Counted from the stretch's first letter, positions 1 to 6,707 are shown. The stretch: DNA of 7,252 nucleotides from JANRKG01 sp033763635 (GCA_033763635.1 JANRKG010000258.1:1-7252), one strand, 5' to 3'. Notes: generated by a model not told the origin, from the letters alone. Made by a program: numbers and translations.

Positions 1-1
1 T

Positions 2-322
2 GCATCCCTGTTCGTGTTTCCGTCCCTCTACGAGGGGTTTGGGCTACCTCCCTTAGAAGCCATGCAATGTGGTGTTCCGGTCATTGCTGCCAATACCACC
101 TCCATTCCAGAAGTGGTCGGGGATGCGGCTCTGCTGGTTGATCCCCTGAACTCAGAAGAAATGGCCCAGAAGATCGCCCAGGTTCTCCAGGAGCCGTCCC
201 TTGCTCAGATGCTTCGGGAGCGGGGTCTGGCAAGAGCAAAGCAATTTAGTTGGAGCCGCTGTGCGGAGCAGGTGGCTCAGGTCTATCGTCGGGCCGTTCA
301 AGAGAAGCGCGATCGTTCATAA
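2..322 (+). CDS. GT4 glycosyltransferase, C-terminal fragment (5' end outside window)
   Basis: The reading frame is open from the window edge and ends at TAA, leaving the last 106 residues. It carries the C-terminal GT-B signature of family GT4: a PSLYEGFGLPPLEAM segment in which E11 and E19 of the visible part form the EX7E pair that holds the nucleotide-sugar donor, followed by the typical CGVPVIAA and EVVGDAALLVDP strands and a closing FSWSRCAEQVAQVYRRA helix. Such enzymes are usually 350-400 residues long, so roughly two thirds is missing upstream; this is a window cut, not a broken gene. The family transfers a sugar from an activated donor to a lipid-linked or growing glycan at the inner face of the membrane. 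Donor and acceptor cannot be read. The stop lies 38 bp before the epimerase gene on the same strand, which suggests co-transcription. A HIP1-like GCGATCGT sits just before the stop. Confidence 0.93.
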   Translation, partial: ASLFVFPSLYEGFGLPPLEAMQCGVPVIAANTTSIPEVVGDAALLVDPLNSEEMAQKIAQVLQEPSLAQMLRERGLARAKQFSWSRCAEQVAQVYRRAVQEKRDRS

Positions 323-360
323 TAAATTCTGGATTTGGTGATCTCCCTAACATTGAACGA

Positions 361-1293
361 ATGCACTTTATTGTCACGGGTGGAGCGGGATTTATTGGCT
401 CTCACGTAACTGAGCAACTTTTGGCGGACGGACACACCGTGACGGTCGTGGACAATCTGCGGACGGGCACATTGCAGAATTTACGGGATCATCCAAATCT
501 AAGGATTGTGTGTCGGGATGTACTGGCCTGTCAACCCCAGGATTTTGTGGAGCCTGTGGATGGCATTGCCCATCTCGCGGCGCGTCCTTCGGTGGTGGAA
601 TCCTGGGTAAAGCCCCTGGAAACCCATGAGGGAAATCTCACAGCGATGTTGCGTGTGATCCAACTCTGTAAGGCTTTGCGGGTTCCCCGGTTGGTGTTTG
701 CCAGTTCTGCCGCTGTTTATGGCAGTCAATCCCAATTGCCGATTTCGGAAAAGAGCGAGTGCTATCCCATCTCACCCTATGGCTTACACAAGCGAGTGAG
801 TGAGCAATACGCCAGTTTGTTTGCCCCAGATGCCAACTTTTCCTTTATCAGTCTGCGGCTCTTTAATGCTTTTGGCCCTCGCCAGTCCCCTGGGTCGCCC
901 TACTCTGGGGTGATCACGACTTTTGCGGCGGCGATGCAACAGAACTTACCCATTACAATCTATGGAGATGGAAGCCAAACCCGTGATTTTATCTATGTGG
1001 GAGATGTGGCCCTTGGCTTTGCTAAGGCGTTAGGGGTGCCTTTGGCAACGGGAAGTTCCTTAATTGCTAACCTGGGAACTGGACAAGCTACTTCCTTGCT
1101 GGATCTCGTGAGAATTTTGCACGCAGGTTTTCCCAATTGGAAACCTGTCGTGAAATTTGAAGGGGCACGATCGGGCGATATCTTGCATTCCCAGGCAGAT
1201 ATTTCCCTGGCCTCTACGCTCCTGAACTTTACCCCCCAGTGGACGATCGCCGAAGGGATTCAACAGTTTACCTATTCTCTGGTCGATCGCTGA
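361..1293 (+). CDS. NAD-dependent nucleotide-sugar 4-epimerase (extended SDR, GalE/WbpP-like)
   Basis: This 310-residue protein is a cytoplasmic extended short-chain dehydrogenase. The Rossmann motif TGGAGFIGS puts G7, G10 and G13 at the NAD pyrophosphate, and D31 in VVDNL fits adenosine-ribose binding. The catalytic set is S116 (in SSAAVYG), Y140 and K144 (in SPYGLHK). The sugar-nucleotide side shows YGDGSQTRDFIYV with R208, then NLGTG and RSGDI. The SSAAVYG site lacks the Thr-Asp-Glu of 4,6-dehydratases such as RmlB, so a 4-epimerase is favoured; whether it acts on UDP-glucose, UDP-GlcNAc or a uronic acid form cannot be told. Its probable job is to supply an activated sugar to the neighbouring transferases. 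The frame is open back to a TTG at 250 inside the previous gene, but ATG 361 is chosen because the first beta strand begins there. No clear ribosome binding site is visible. It ends in a HIP1-like TCGATCGC directly before TGA. Confidence 0.92.
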   Translation: MHFIVTGGAGFIGSHVTEQLLADGHTVTVVDNLRTGTLQNLRDHPNLRIVCRDVLACQPQDFVEPVDGIAHLAARPSVVESWVKPLETHEGNLTAMLRVIQLCKALRVPRLVFASSAAVYGSQSQLPISEKSECYPISPYGLHKRVSEQYASLFAPDANFSFISLRLFNAFGPRQSPGSPYSGVITTFAAAMQQNLPITIYGDGSQTRDFIYVGDVALGFAKALGVPLATGSSLIANLGTGQATSLLDLVRILHAGFPNWKPVVKFEGARSGDILHSQADISLASTLLNFTPQWTIAEGIQQFTYSLVDR

Positions 1294-1314
1294 CTACTCT
1301 ACCCTCTCTAGACC

Positions 1315-2364
1315 ATGCCCATCCTTACGACTCCTCTGCATCTCATCGACCTGCCTGCCCCTCCTCCGGGCAAACAGGGATGGCCCTGGACAGAACAACC
1401 GTTGCCACATCCGAATTTACTCCCAGATAGCCATGAATGGCCCCTGATCAGTATCGTGACTCCCAGCTACAATCAAGCGGCTTTTCTGGAGGAAACGATT
1501 CGGTCTGTGTTGCTCCAGGGGTATCCTCGCCTGGAGTACATTGTGATTGATGGAGGCAGTACGGATGGTTCCGTAGACCTTCTTCGCAAGTATGAGCCTT
1601 ACCTGGCTTACTGGGTCAGTGAACCGGATCGGGGACAGACCCATGCCCTGAATAAAGGATTTCAGAAAGCAACGGGGGATTTAATTGGTTGGCAAAATTC
1701 CGATGACTACTACGGACCTCAAGCCTTTATCTATGCGGCTCAGGCTGCTTATCGCTTAGAAGGTGTCAGTGTGATCTATGGTTCTACTGATTGTGTAGAT
1801 GCCAAGAGCCAGTATCTCCAATCTTATCCTGTCTCCCAGTTTTCCATCGAAGCCTCGATTCCTTTTCTGAATGCTTGCAATCAATCCATGTTCTTTAAAA
1901 GATCTCTCTTTGATCAGGAAAACTGGTTGGATGAGTCGTTCCACCATGCCATGGATCACGAATTGATTTTGCGATTAGCGATTCAGGGGTATCAGTTCTA
2001 CTATCTTCCTAAAATCGTTGCCTATTTCCGTTTTCATGAAAATACGAAGGGAATGAAACAAGTGGATGTAGCAACGCAGGAGGTCTTTCGCATTTATCAA
2101 TGGCTTTATCGACATCCGAACTCATCTGCGTCTGTGCGCGAAAAAGCCTTGCAATGTATGCATAGTACAGTTCTAGATAACTTTTCTAAGTATCGATTCA
2201 AAATATTTCGTGATCAGTGTCTCCAGTTAATAAAAATCTCAAAATTTCGATATTTAGAACCACAACTATTAGTGAGATATGGGCTTTCCTATCTAAGTCC
2301 TGAAAATATCAAAAGCCTTAAAAAAATATTAGGGCTTCCAGGAAGGGAGATGGAAATAAAATGA
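1315..2364 (+). CDS. GT2 family glycosyltransferase with proline-rich N-terminal leader
   Basis: A GT-A fold inverting transferase of 349 residues. The catalytic domain starts near residue 44 with ISIVTPSYNQ, continues with DGGSTDGS (79-86), EPDRGQTHALNKG (103-115), the metal/nucleotide-binding NSDDYY (D130 and D131 as the DXD-like site), NQSMFF, and MDHELILRL (D214/E216, a likely catalytic-base region). The first 42 residues are an extra leader rich in Pro and Trp (LPAPPPGKQGWPWTEQ) outside the catalytic fold. The C-terminal ~60 residues are lysine/arginine-rich and could touch the membrane (inference). The start is bounded by an in-frame TAG at 1309-1311, so ATG 1315 is the earliest possible; it lacks a recognisable ribosome binding site. 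The stop overlaps the next start as ATGA, indicating translational coupling with the GT4 gene. The last ~200 bp fall to about 32% GC by my count, unlike the ~50% earlier in the gene. Sugar specificity is unknown. Confidence 0.92.
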   Translation: MPILTTPLHLIDLPAPPPGKQGWPWTEQPLPHPNLLPDSHEWPLISIVTPSYNQAAFLEETIRSVLLQGYPRLEYIVIDGGSTDGSVDLLRKYEPYLAYWVSEPDRGQTHALNKGFQKATGDLIGWQNSDDYYGPQAFIYAAQAAYRLEGVSVIYGSTDCVDAKSQYLQSYPVSQFSIEASIPFLNACNQSMFFKRSLFDQENWLDESFHHAMDHELILRLAIQGYQFYYLPKIVAYFRFHENTKGMKQVDVATQEVFRIYQWLYRHPNSSASVREKALQCMHSTVLDNFSKYRFKIFRDQCLQLIKISKFRYLEPQLLVRYGLSYLSPENIKSLKKILGLPGREMEIK

Positions 2365-3458
2365 AAGTTGTGCAAATTTCTCCTACTTACTTTAGTAATA
2401 CGTCGATCATGAGTGGAGGAGAGCGGTATGTGATGGAACTGGCCACATCCCTCGCTGAAACTGTTGATACAACGCTGGTTAGCTTTGCACCCGATCGCCA
2501 TTCTTTCCTTCACGGAAAACTCAAAATTGAACTTTTCCCCGTTCGTTACTTTATTCGCGGATCTCAATTAAATCCTTTGAGTTTTCAATATCTTCAGTCA
2601 GTTTTATCGGCGGATATTGTTCATGTTCATCAAGTCAATACGCTGATTTCTGATCTTGCTTGTTTGACGGCTACTGTGTTCCGCAAAAAAGCTTTTGTGA
2701 CAGAACATGGCGGGGGAGCCGACTTTTTCCTCAATCACAAATTACCCATCTTTCAGTGGTATACAGGGGCGATCGCCCAGTCTGGTTTTTGTGTCACAAC
2801 CCTGCCCCAGACGTTGCAGACTAAGACCAGCATTATCAAGGGTGGCATTAACCTCGATCGCTTCGTTTGGAATCCCGACCAGCCGAGAGAGAATAAAATC
2901 CTATTTGTCGGTCGGATTCTTCCCGTTAAGGGAGTGAACTATCTAGTCGATGCGCTTCGTTTGCTAGGGCGATCGGATTGCCGCCTCTGTATTCTGGGGA
3001 AAGCCTACCATCCCCAGTTTTACGCTGACCTCAAAAAACAGGCGGAGGGATTGCCGATCGAGTTTATCCATGATGCGGATGATCAACGACTCCTGTACGA
3101 ATATCAGACGGCTCTGGTCACGGTTCTTCCCTCAGTCTGTACCAATTGCTATGGAGAATACACCCCCATTCCAGAGTTGATGGGCTTTACCCTCTTGGAA
3201 TCCCAGGCGTGTGGCACGCCAGCTATCTGTACCGATGCGGGCGGGATGTCGGAGTTTGTGCAGCACGGGCAAACGGGGTTTGTGGTGGCTCAAAACTCTG
3301 GCGAGGCGATCGCCGAAGCCTTGCAGCAACTCCTGAATCGTTCGCCTGAGGAGCGGCAACAATGGCAACAGGGGTGTCGAGAGTGGATCGAGCAGTTTAG
3401 CTGGTCCAAAGTGGTAGAACGTCATTTGGAAGTCTATCAGCAAGCTGTTTCTGGATGA
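2361..3458 (+). CDS. GT4 family glycosyltransferase (GT-B fold)
   Basis: A complete 365-residue retaining glycosyltransferase. The N-terminal domain begins at once with MKVVQISPTYF, has the SGGERY turn (G19, G20) and a TEHGGGAD segment (114-121). The C-terminal domain begins at ILFVGRILPVKG, where R185 and K190 are the usual donor-phosphate binders, and ends with a WSKVVERHLEVY helix. The EX7E motif is present as E272 and E280 (ELMGFTLLE), but in a variant context: instead of the common EGFG it is preceded by a longer PSVCTNCYGEYTPIP stretch, a form I recall from a subset of bacterial GT4 proteins. The start is firm: ATG overlaps the upstream stop by 4 bp, beta strand 1 follows immediately, and a purine-rich GGAAGGGAG lies 11 nt upstream. 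It probably adds the sugar before or after the one added by the coupled GT2. Two HIP1 octamers lie within it. Donor and acceptor are unknown. Confidence 0.93.
   Translation: MKVVQISPTYFSNTSIMSGGERYVMELATSLAETVDTTLVSFAPDRHSFLHGKLKIELFPVRYFIRGSQLNPLSFQYLQSVLSADIVHVHQVNTLISDLACLTATVFRKKAFVTEHGGGADFFLNHKLPIFQWYTGAIAQSGFCVTTLPQTLQTKTSIIKGGINLDRFVWNPDQPRENKILFVGRILPVKGVNYLVDALRLLGRSDCRLCILGKAYHPQFYADLKKQAEGLPIEFIHDADDQRLLYEYQTALVTVLPSVCTNCYGEYTPIPELMGFTLLESQACGTPAICTDAGGMSEFVQHGQTGFVVAQNSGEAIAEALQQLLNRSPEERQQWQQGCREWIEQFSWSKVVERHLEVYQQAVSG
2769..2776. repeat. HIP1 octamer GCGATCGC
   Basis: Perfect copy of the highly iterated palindrome of many cyanobacterial genomes, inside the first complete GT4 gene. 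It supports the cyanobacterial origin of that gene. Confidence 0.85.
3306..3313. repeat. HIP1 octamer GCGATCGC
   Basis: Second perfect copy, within the C-terminal helix region of the same GT4 gene (encodes part of GEAIAEAL). Confidence 0.85.
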
Positions 3459-3492
3459 AAAACCACCATCCTTGACGCTCCTGATTTCAAGT

Positions 3493-3498
3493 GAGAGG
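3493..3498 (+). promoter_or_regulatory. Candidate ribosome binding site of the FkbM gene
   Basis: GAGAGG stands 12 nt before ATG 3511, slightly long; AGAAG at 3501-3505 is an alternative with a 5-nt spacer. Either supports use of the upstream ATG over Met10, Met21 or Met25, which lack similar sequences. Confidence 0.45.
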
Positions 3499-3510
3499 CA
3501 AGAAGCCTAG

Positions 3511-4446
3511 ATGTTGCCAAGAAAGCAGCCTTTTGGCATGGTGTTATTAATTGACTCACCCCCCTTCGCGATGTCTCAAGCCATGCTTGCAAGTGACCCC
3601 AATATCCAGCACTGGAAACAACGGCTCGTCCAGGTCTTCATTCGATCTCTAAAACTTCTACTGGGGAATGACAGTGCCCTGGATGTTATGAAAGCACTGG
3701 TGCGGAAATTACCGCCGAAAGTGGCCTTTCCAATCACCTGGGTTTGCCTGTGGGAATTTCCCGTGGGAACGGTATCAGAGCAAAAGTGGTTGTATGGACG
3801 GCCCCGCCAATATCCTGAGCAGCAGGTACGGGTGAATCCAAATTGCTTAAGTGGGCGCTTCTTTGCGACCTCTGGGTTTTATGAAGAGTTACTGACCTCT
3901 GAAATTCTGGCCGATCGTCGTCGAGGATTGCTGGTAGACATTGGTGCAAACTACGGCTACTATCCTGTCCTCTGGCTCAATAAACCCGATACCCGCGCCA
4001 TCACGGTAGAACCGATTTCAGAATACGTCCAACTCTTACAAGAGAATCTAAAGGAATTTTCATCCCGCTGTCAGATTGTCCAGGTCTGTATTGGGGATTA
4101 CGATGGAACGGCCCTGATGGACACAGGAGGCGACCCTACAATGCTCAGCCGAGTGGTGACGGAAGATACGGAAGGACGGGCGCGATCGGTGCCGATGATG
4201 ACGCTGGCGACTTTGCTGGAGAAGTACCAGGAATCGCATATTGATGTTCTCAAGATTGATGCAGAGGGCTACGACATTAAAATTTTAAACACTTGTCGGT
4301 CCCTCTTTGCGGCGCACACCATTACAACCGTTTTTTGGGAAACAGCAAACTCGGCTGCTGAACAGGAATTCGTTGAATTTTTGCAGCAAGTAGGATACGC
4401 CCCGATCCTGGAAGGCTATGTCACAGGTTACGAGGTCTCTGAGTGA
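3511..4446 (+). CDS. FkbM family SAM-dependent methyltransferase
   Basis: A 311-residue protein whose C-terminal half is a class I methyltransferase of the FkbM type, a family that O-methylates sugars and polyketides. The SAM-binding loop is VDIGANYGYY (D143, G145, G149); E167 in VEP would bind the SAM ribose; DVLKIDAEGYD (K248, D250, E252) is the FkbM hallmark. The first ~110 residues lie outside this fold: a possibly untranslated beginning, a basic amphipathic helix near 34-52, and a region with LPPKVAFPITW. An in-frame TAG at 3508-3510 touches the start, so ATG 3511 is the most upstream option; GAGAGG at 3493-3498 or AGAAG at 3501-3505 could serve it. Met10, Met21 and Met25 are alternative starts. 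Set between glycosyltransferase genes (52 bp and 76 bp gaps), it probably methylates a sugar of the same glycan. The substrate is not predictable. Confidence 0.9.
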   Translation: MLPRKQPFGMVLLIDSPPFAMSQAMLASDPNIQHWKQRLVQVFIRSLKLLLGNDSALDVMKALVRKLPPKVAFPITWVCLWEFPVGTVSEQKWLYGRPRQYPEQQVRVNPNCLSGRFFATSGFYEELLTSEILADRRRGLLVDIGANYGYYPVLWLNKPDTRAITVEPISEYVQLLQENLKEFSSRCQIVQVCIGDYDGTALMDTGGDPTMLSRVVTEDTEGRARSVPMMTLATLLEKYQESHIDVLKIDAEGYDIKILNTCRSLFAAHTITTVFWETANSAAEQEFVEFLQQVGYAPILEGYVTGYEVSE

Positions 4447-4478
4447 ATCTCCTAAATTTTAGTCAAGCCACAAACGGC

Positions 4479-4484
4479 TATGAT
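4479..4484 (+). promoter_or_regulatory. Weak candidate -10 element upstream of the 4523 GT4 gene
   Basis: TATGAT matches TATAAT at five of six positions and sits in the 76-bp gap before the GTG start. No good -35 hexamer is found 16-18 bp upstream (ATTTTA at best) and no extended -10 TG is present, so a secondary promoter here is only a possibility. Confidence 0.22.
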
Positions 4485-4507
4485 GGTGTCTCATCGAGCG
4501 TATCACT

Positions 4508-4513
4508 AGGGAG
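4508..4513 (+). promoter_or_regulatory. Ribosome binding site deciding the GTG start at 4523
   Basis: AGGGAG is a good anti-16S match with a 9-nt spacer to GTG 4523. It is the clearest Shine-Dalgarno sequence in the window and is the main reason for accepting a GTG start for this GT4 gene. Confidence 0.7.
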
Positions 4514-4522
4514 CAGTCAAGC

Positions 4523-5671
4523 GTGGGTCGGCCCTTAAGAATCCTCATGGTGTGCCACATGCCCTGGAGCCGGAATGCTGGGGGGTCGCGTGTACAGTTG
4601 GAACTGGCGGATGAGTTTCGCAAATTGGGCCATACGGTTGAAAAATTTAGTTATGAGGATGCGTTTCCCCGCCCCTTGTCCCGATGGGAAGAACTGTTCA
4701 CTGACTTCTGTAATCCGGCTCAGAAGTTTGTGCGCGAGTACGGGCGTAATTTTGATGTCATTGATGCCCATCAGGGAAATCTGCCACGCTCCAAGCAGGA
4801 TTTAGGCTTTCAGGGATTATTAGTGGCCCGTACTGTGGGACTCTATACGTTTGTTGAGGAGTTCATGAACTTTGAGCGGAAGCAATGGCCCACCCTCAAA
4901 CCCTCATTGGGAGGAGCGTTTCTCCGCTGGTTGCAATTTCGGTTTAATCGCCACTGCTACACTAGCTTGAAGTTTGCGGATGTCCTCAATCTGCCGAATC
5001 GGGATGAACAGAGTTATGTGCAGGAACGATGGGGCTTTGGGCAGAAGGCATTTGTCTTTCCCTTTGGCCTGACGGAAACTCGGTTAGCTGTCTTTTCCCA
5101 GATTCCGCGCAATGGGGCCGATCGCCTCCGCAATCCCCAAATTGCCTTTGTGGGGGGTTGGCAAACTCGCAAAGGGTCGAAGGATTGGCCCGAAATTGTC
5201 CGACGCATTCGCGCCTCTGTCCCTCAGGCTCGGTTTCTGTTTCTAGGTACAGGGGTCGATCGTCAACGATTGTTGGCAAGTCTGGCCCCTGATTCGGAGG
5301 ATGGAATTGAGGTAATTCCCACGTATGACAGTGATGATTTGCCTCACTTACTCAGTCAGGTAACCGTCGGTGCTTTCCCTAGCTATATGGAAGGCTTTGG
5401 GTTCTCGGTGCTGGAAAAACTGGCGGCTGGTGCGCCAGTGGTGGCCTATGATGTGCCTGGTCCCAGAGAAATGCTTTCCCTGTTGGACCCGTCCTACCTG
5501 GTGCCGCGTGGGGATGTGGTGCAGTTTTGTGACCGCATTCTGGAGGTATTGGGCCAGGATGAGGCTACCTACGCTCAGATCAGCGATCGCTGTCAGGAAG
5601 TTGCCCATCACTTTTGTTGGACGCGCATCGCCCAAGAAACCCTGGCGGTTTACTCAAAATTTCTGCCCTGA
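4523..5671 (+). CDS. GT4 family glycosyltransferase, GTG start
   Basis: A complete 382-residue GT-B protein. The N-terminal domain shows LRILMVCHMPW, the glycine turn AGGSRVQLELADEFRKLGH (G20, G21) and FDVIDAHQG. The C-terminal domain starts at IAFVGGWQTRKGS: K217 of the donor-phosphate site is kept, but the usual GR arginine position is glycine (G212). The EX7E pair is canonical, E290 and E298 in MEGFGFSVLE, followed by AAGAPVVAYDVPGPREM. A C-terminal helix closes the fold. GTG 4523 is chosen because AGGGAG lies 9 nt upstream and the first beta strand begins at residue 5; the next in-frame ATG would cut into that strand. The gene ends in TGATG, overlapping the following GT2 start by one base. 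A HIP1 octamer lies near its 3' end. Likely role: one addition step in the glycan chain at the cytoplasmic membrane face; the sugar is unknown. Confidence 0.93.
   Translation: MGRPLRILMVCHMPWSRNAGGSRVQLELADEFRKLGHTVEKFSYEDAFPRPLSRWEELFTDFCNPAQKFVREYGRNFDVIDAHQGNLPRSKQDLGFQGLLVARTVGLYTFVEEFMNFERKQWPTLKPSLGGAFLRWLQFRFNRHCYTSLKFADVLNLPNRDEQSYVQERWGFGQKAFVFPFGLTETRLAVFSQIPRNGADRLRNPQIAFVGGWQTRKGSKDWPEIVRRIRASVPQARFLFLGTGVDRQRLLASLAPDSEDGIEVIPTYDSDDLPHLLSQVTVGAFPSYMEGFGFSVLEKLAAGAPVVAYDVPGPREMLSLLDPSYLVPRGDVVQFCDRILEVLGQDEATYAQISDRCQEVAHHFCWTRIAQETLAVYSKFLP
5583..5590. repeat. HIP1 octamer GCGATCGC
   Basis: Third perfect copy, near the 3' end of the GTG-start GT4 gene (encodes part of ISDRCQ). 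Confidence 0.85.
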
Positions 5672-6657
5672 TGTCCGTGCTTGCGAAACCAACTCCTATG
5701 CCCCAAGCTGGTTCTCCTGTTCAAATCAGTGTCGCTCTGATTACGCGCAACCGCCCTGACTCGCTGGAACGCTGTCTTAAAAGTGTCCGATCGCAGAACT
5801 GCCAACCTTTTGAAATTGTTGTATCTGATGATTCAGATCCGGAATTTGTGGCACAAACCGAGGCGATCGCCCACGCCTGGGGATGTCGCTATGTAGCAGG
5901 TCCCCATCGGGGAATGCAGGCCAATCGCAACCAGGCCCATCGCCATTGCCAGGGAACCCATATTCGCACAATGGATGATGACCATGAATTTCCTCCCCAG
6001 CATTTTGAGGTAATCCAGCGGGTGGTGGAGGGAGACCCCGCCAGTGTTTGGGTTTTTGGGGAGTACCTGGAGTGGCCTACCCCTGATTCAGTGCTGCATT
6101 TGCCGGGGGAAATGCAGCCACGGGGATTTCGCCGCCCGGTACAAAATCCAGATGATTGTTTTGCCATTAGTGATGGGGCAACGGTTTACCCTCGTCCGAT
6201 CGTGACTCAGCACCCATTTTTAGAGGGATTGCGGTATGCGGGGGAAGCGGAGTATGGTGCTCGGCTCAAGGCCCTGGGGTATCGCATTCGCTACTGCGCT
6301 GAAACCTACATCATTCACCACACATATAACACCCCCAGCGCTGCTCGTCTGGAAGATAAGGCTGTCCTGACCAGTAGCCTATTTATTGGGTCTTACCTGA
6401 CCTACAGTTGCTATCTTCCCAATGGGCTGAAGAAGTGGGAATGTTTGGCGTACTTCTGGTGGCGTGCGCTGCGGGACGCTGTTCAGAAAAGTAACCCTGG
6501 TGCAATGGATTCTGCTTCCGACCGCTTCTCCTACGATCGGTTAGTGAGCCGCCCCTTTCAGTTGGGGGATTTCTGGCGGACGTGGCGATTGGGGATGGAA
6601 TATGAGCGGCTATTCCAGGCGGGACAATATGAGCAGATGATTCGGTTACAGCGATAA
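5671..6657 (+). CDS. GT2 family glycosyltransferase
   Basis: A 328-residue GT-A fold protein. It begins its catalytic domain at QISVALITRNRPDSLERCL, then EIVVSDDSD (D53/D54), HRGMQANRNQAH, and a metal-binding IRTMDDDHEF cluster (D102, D103, D104, H105) as the DXD motif. The acidic GEAEYGARL (E192, E194) fits the catalytic-base region. After the catalytic domain comes a hydrophobic/aromatic stretch, about 237-267 (LFIGSYLTYSCYLP and CLAYFWWRAL), which may associate with the membrane; it is too polar in the middle to call a clear transmembrane helix. The frame is open upstream to 5614 inside the GT4 gene, but ATG 5671 in the TGATG overlap is preferred as a termination-reinitiation start; ATG 5698 is possible. 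No separate ribosome binding site is seen. The coupling implies matched production with the GT4 protein. After its stop comes a 126-bp gap, the largest in the window. Specificity unknown. Confidence 0.91.
   Translation: MSVLAKPTPMPQAGSPVQISVALITRNRPDSLERCLKSVRSQNCQPFEIVVSDDSDPEFVAQTEAIAHAWGCRYVAGPHRGMQANRNQAHRHCQGTHIRTMDDDHEFPPQHFEVIQRVVEGDPASVWVFGEYLEWPTPDSVLHLPGEMQPRGFRRPVQNPDDCFAISDGATVYPRPIVTQHPFLEGLRYAGEAEYGARLKALGYRIRYCAETYIIHHTYNTPSAARLEDKAVLTSSLFIGSYLTYSCYLPNGLKKWECLAYFWWRALRDAVQKSNPGAMDSASDRFSYDRLVSRPFQLGDFWRTWRLGMEYERLFQAGQYEQMIRLQR
5863..5870. repeat. HIP1 octamer GCGATCGC
   Basis: Fourth perfect copy, in the second GT2 gene (encodes part of EAIAHAW). One-base variants occur at 309-316 and 1283-1290, and others elsewhere in the window. 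Confidence 0.85.
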
Positions 6658-6682
6658 TGCTGGTGTTCATCACTTCCAGGTC

Positions 6683-6698
6683 GATCGAATGATCGAAT
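6683..6698. repeat. Perfect tandem octamer, GATCGAAT x2
   Basis: GATCGAAT is repeated head to tail with no gap, 25 bp after the GT2 stop and 9 bp before the TTGACA element. The first copy overlaps a TCGATCGA palindrome (6681-6688), itself close to the HIP1 core. It could be an operator half-site pair or simply a HIP1-derived remnant; sequence alone does not decide. Confidence 0.6.
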
Positions 6699-6707
6699 AG
6701 GGTGCAG

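Noticed and set aside
250..360. Upstream TTG start extending the epimerase by 37 residues
   Set aside because: It overlaps the previous GT4 gene in another frame, and the extra peptide does not resemble a protein N-terminus. The Rossmann fold begins right at ATG 361.
3472..3477. TTGACG as a -35 element before the FkbM gene
   Set aside because: No acceptable -10 hexamer lies 16-18 bp downstream; the expected place reads like the ribosome binding area.
4452..4462. CTAAATTTTAG near-palindrome after the FkbM stop as a terminator
   Set aside because: The arms leave a one-base loop, so no RNA hairpin can form, and no T run follows.
5614..5670. Upstream TTG start adding 19 residues to the second GT2
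   Set aside because: The extension lies fully inside the GT4 coding region. The TGATG overlap gives a standard start at 5671.
5370..5759. Plus-strand 129-codon frame rich in Trp and Cys
   Set aside because: It is an out-of-frame translation of the GT4/GT2 junction; its composition is atypical and it shows no domain.
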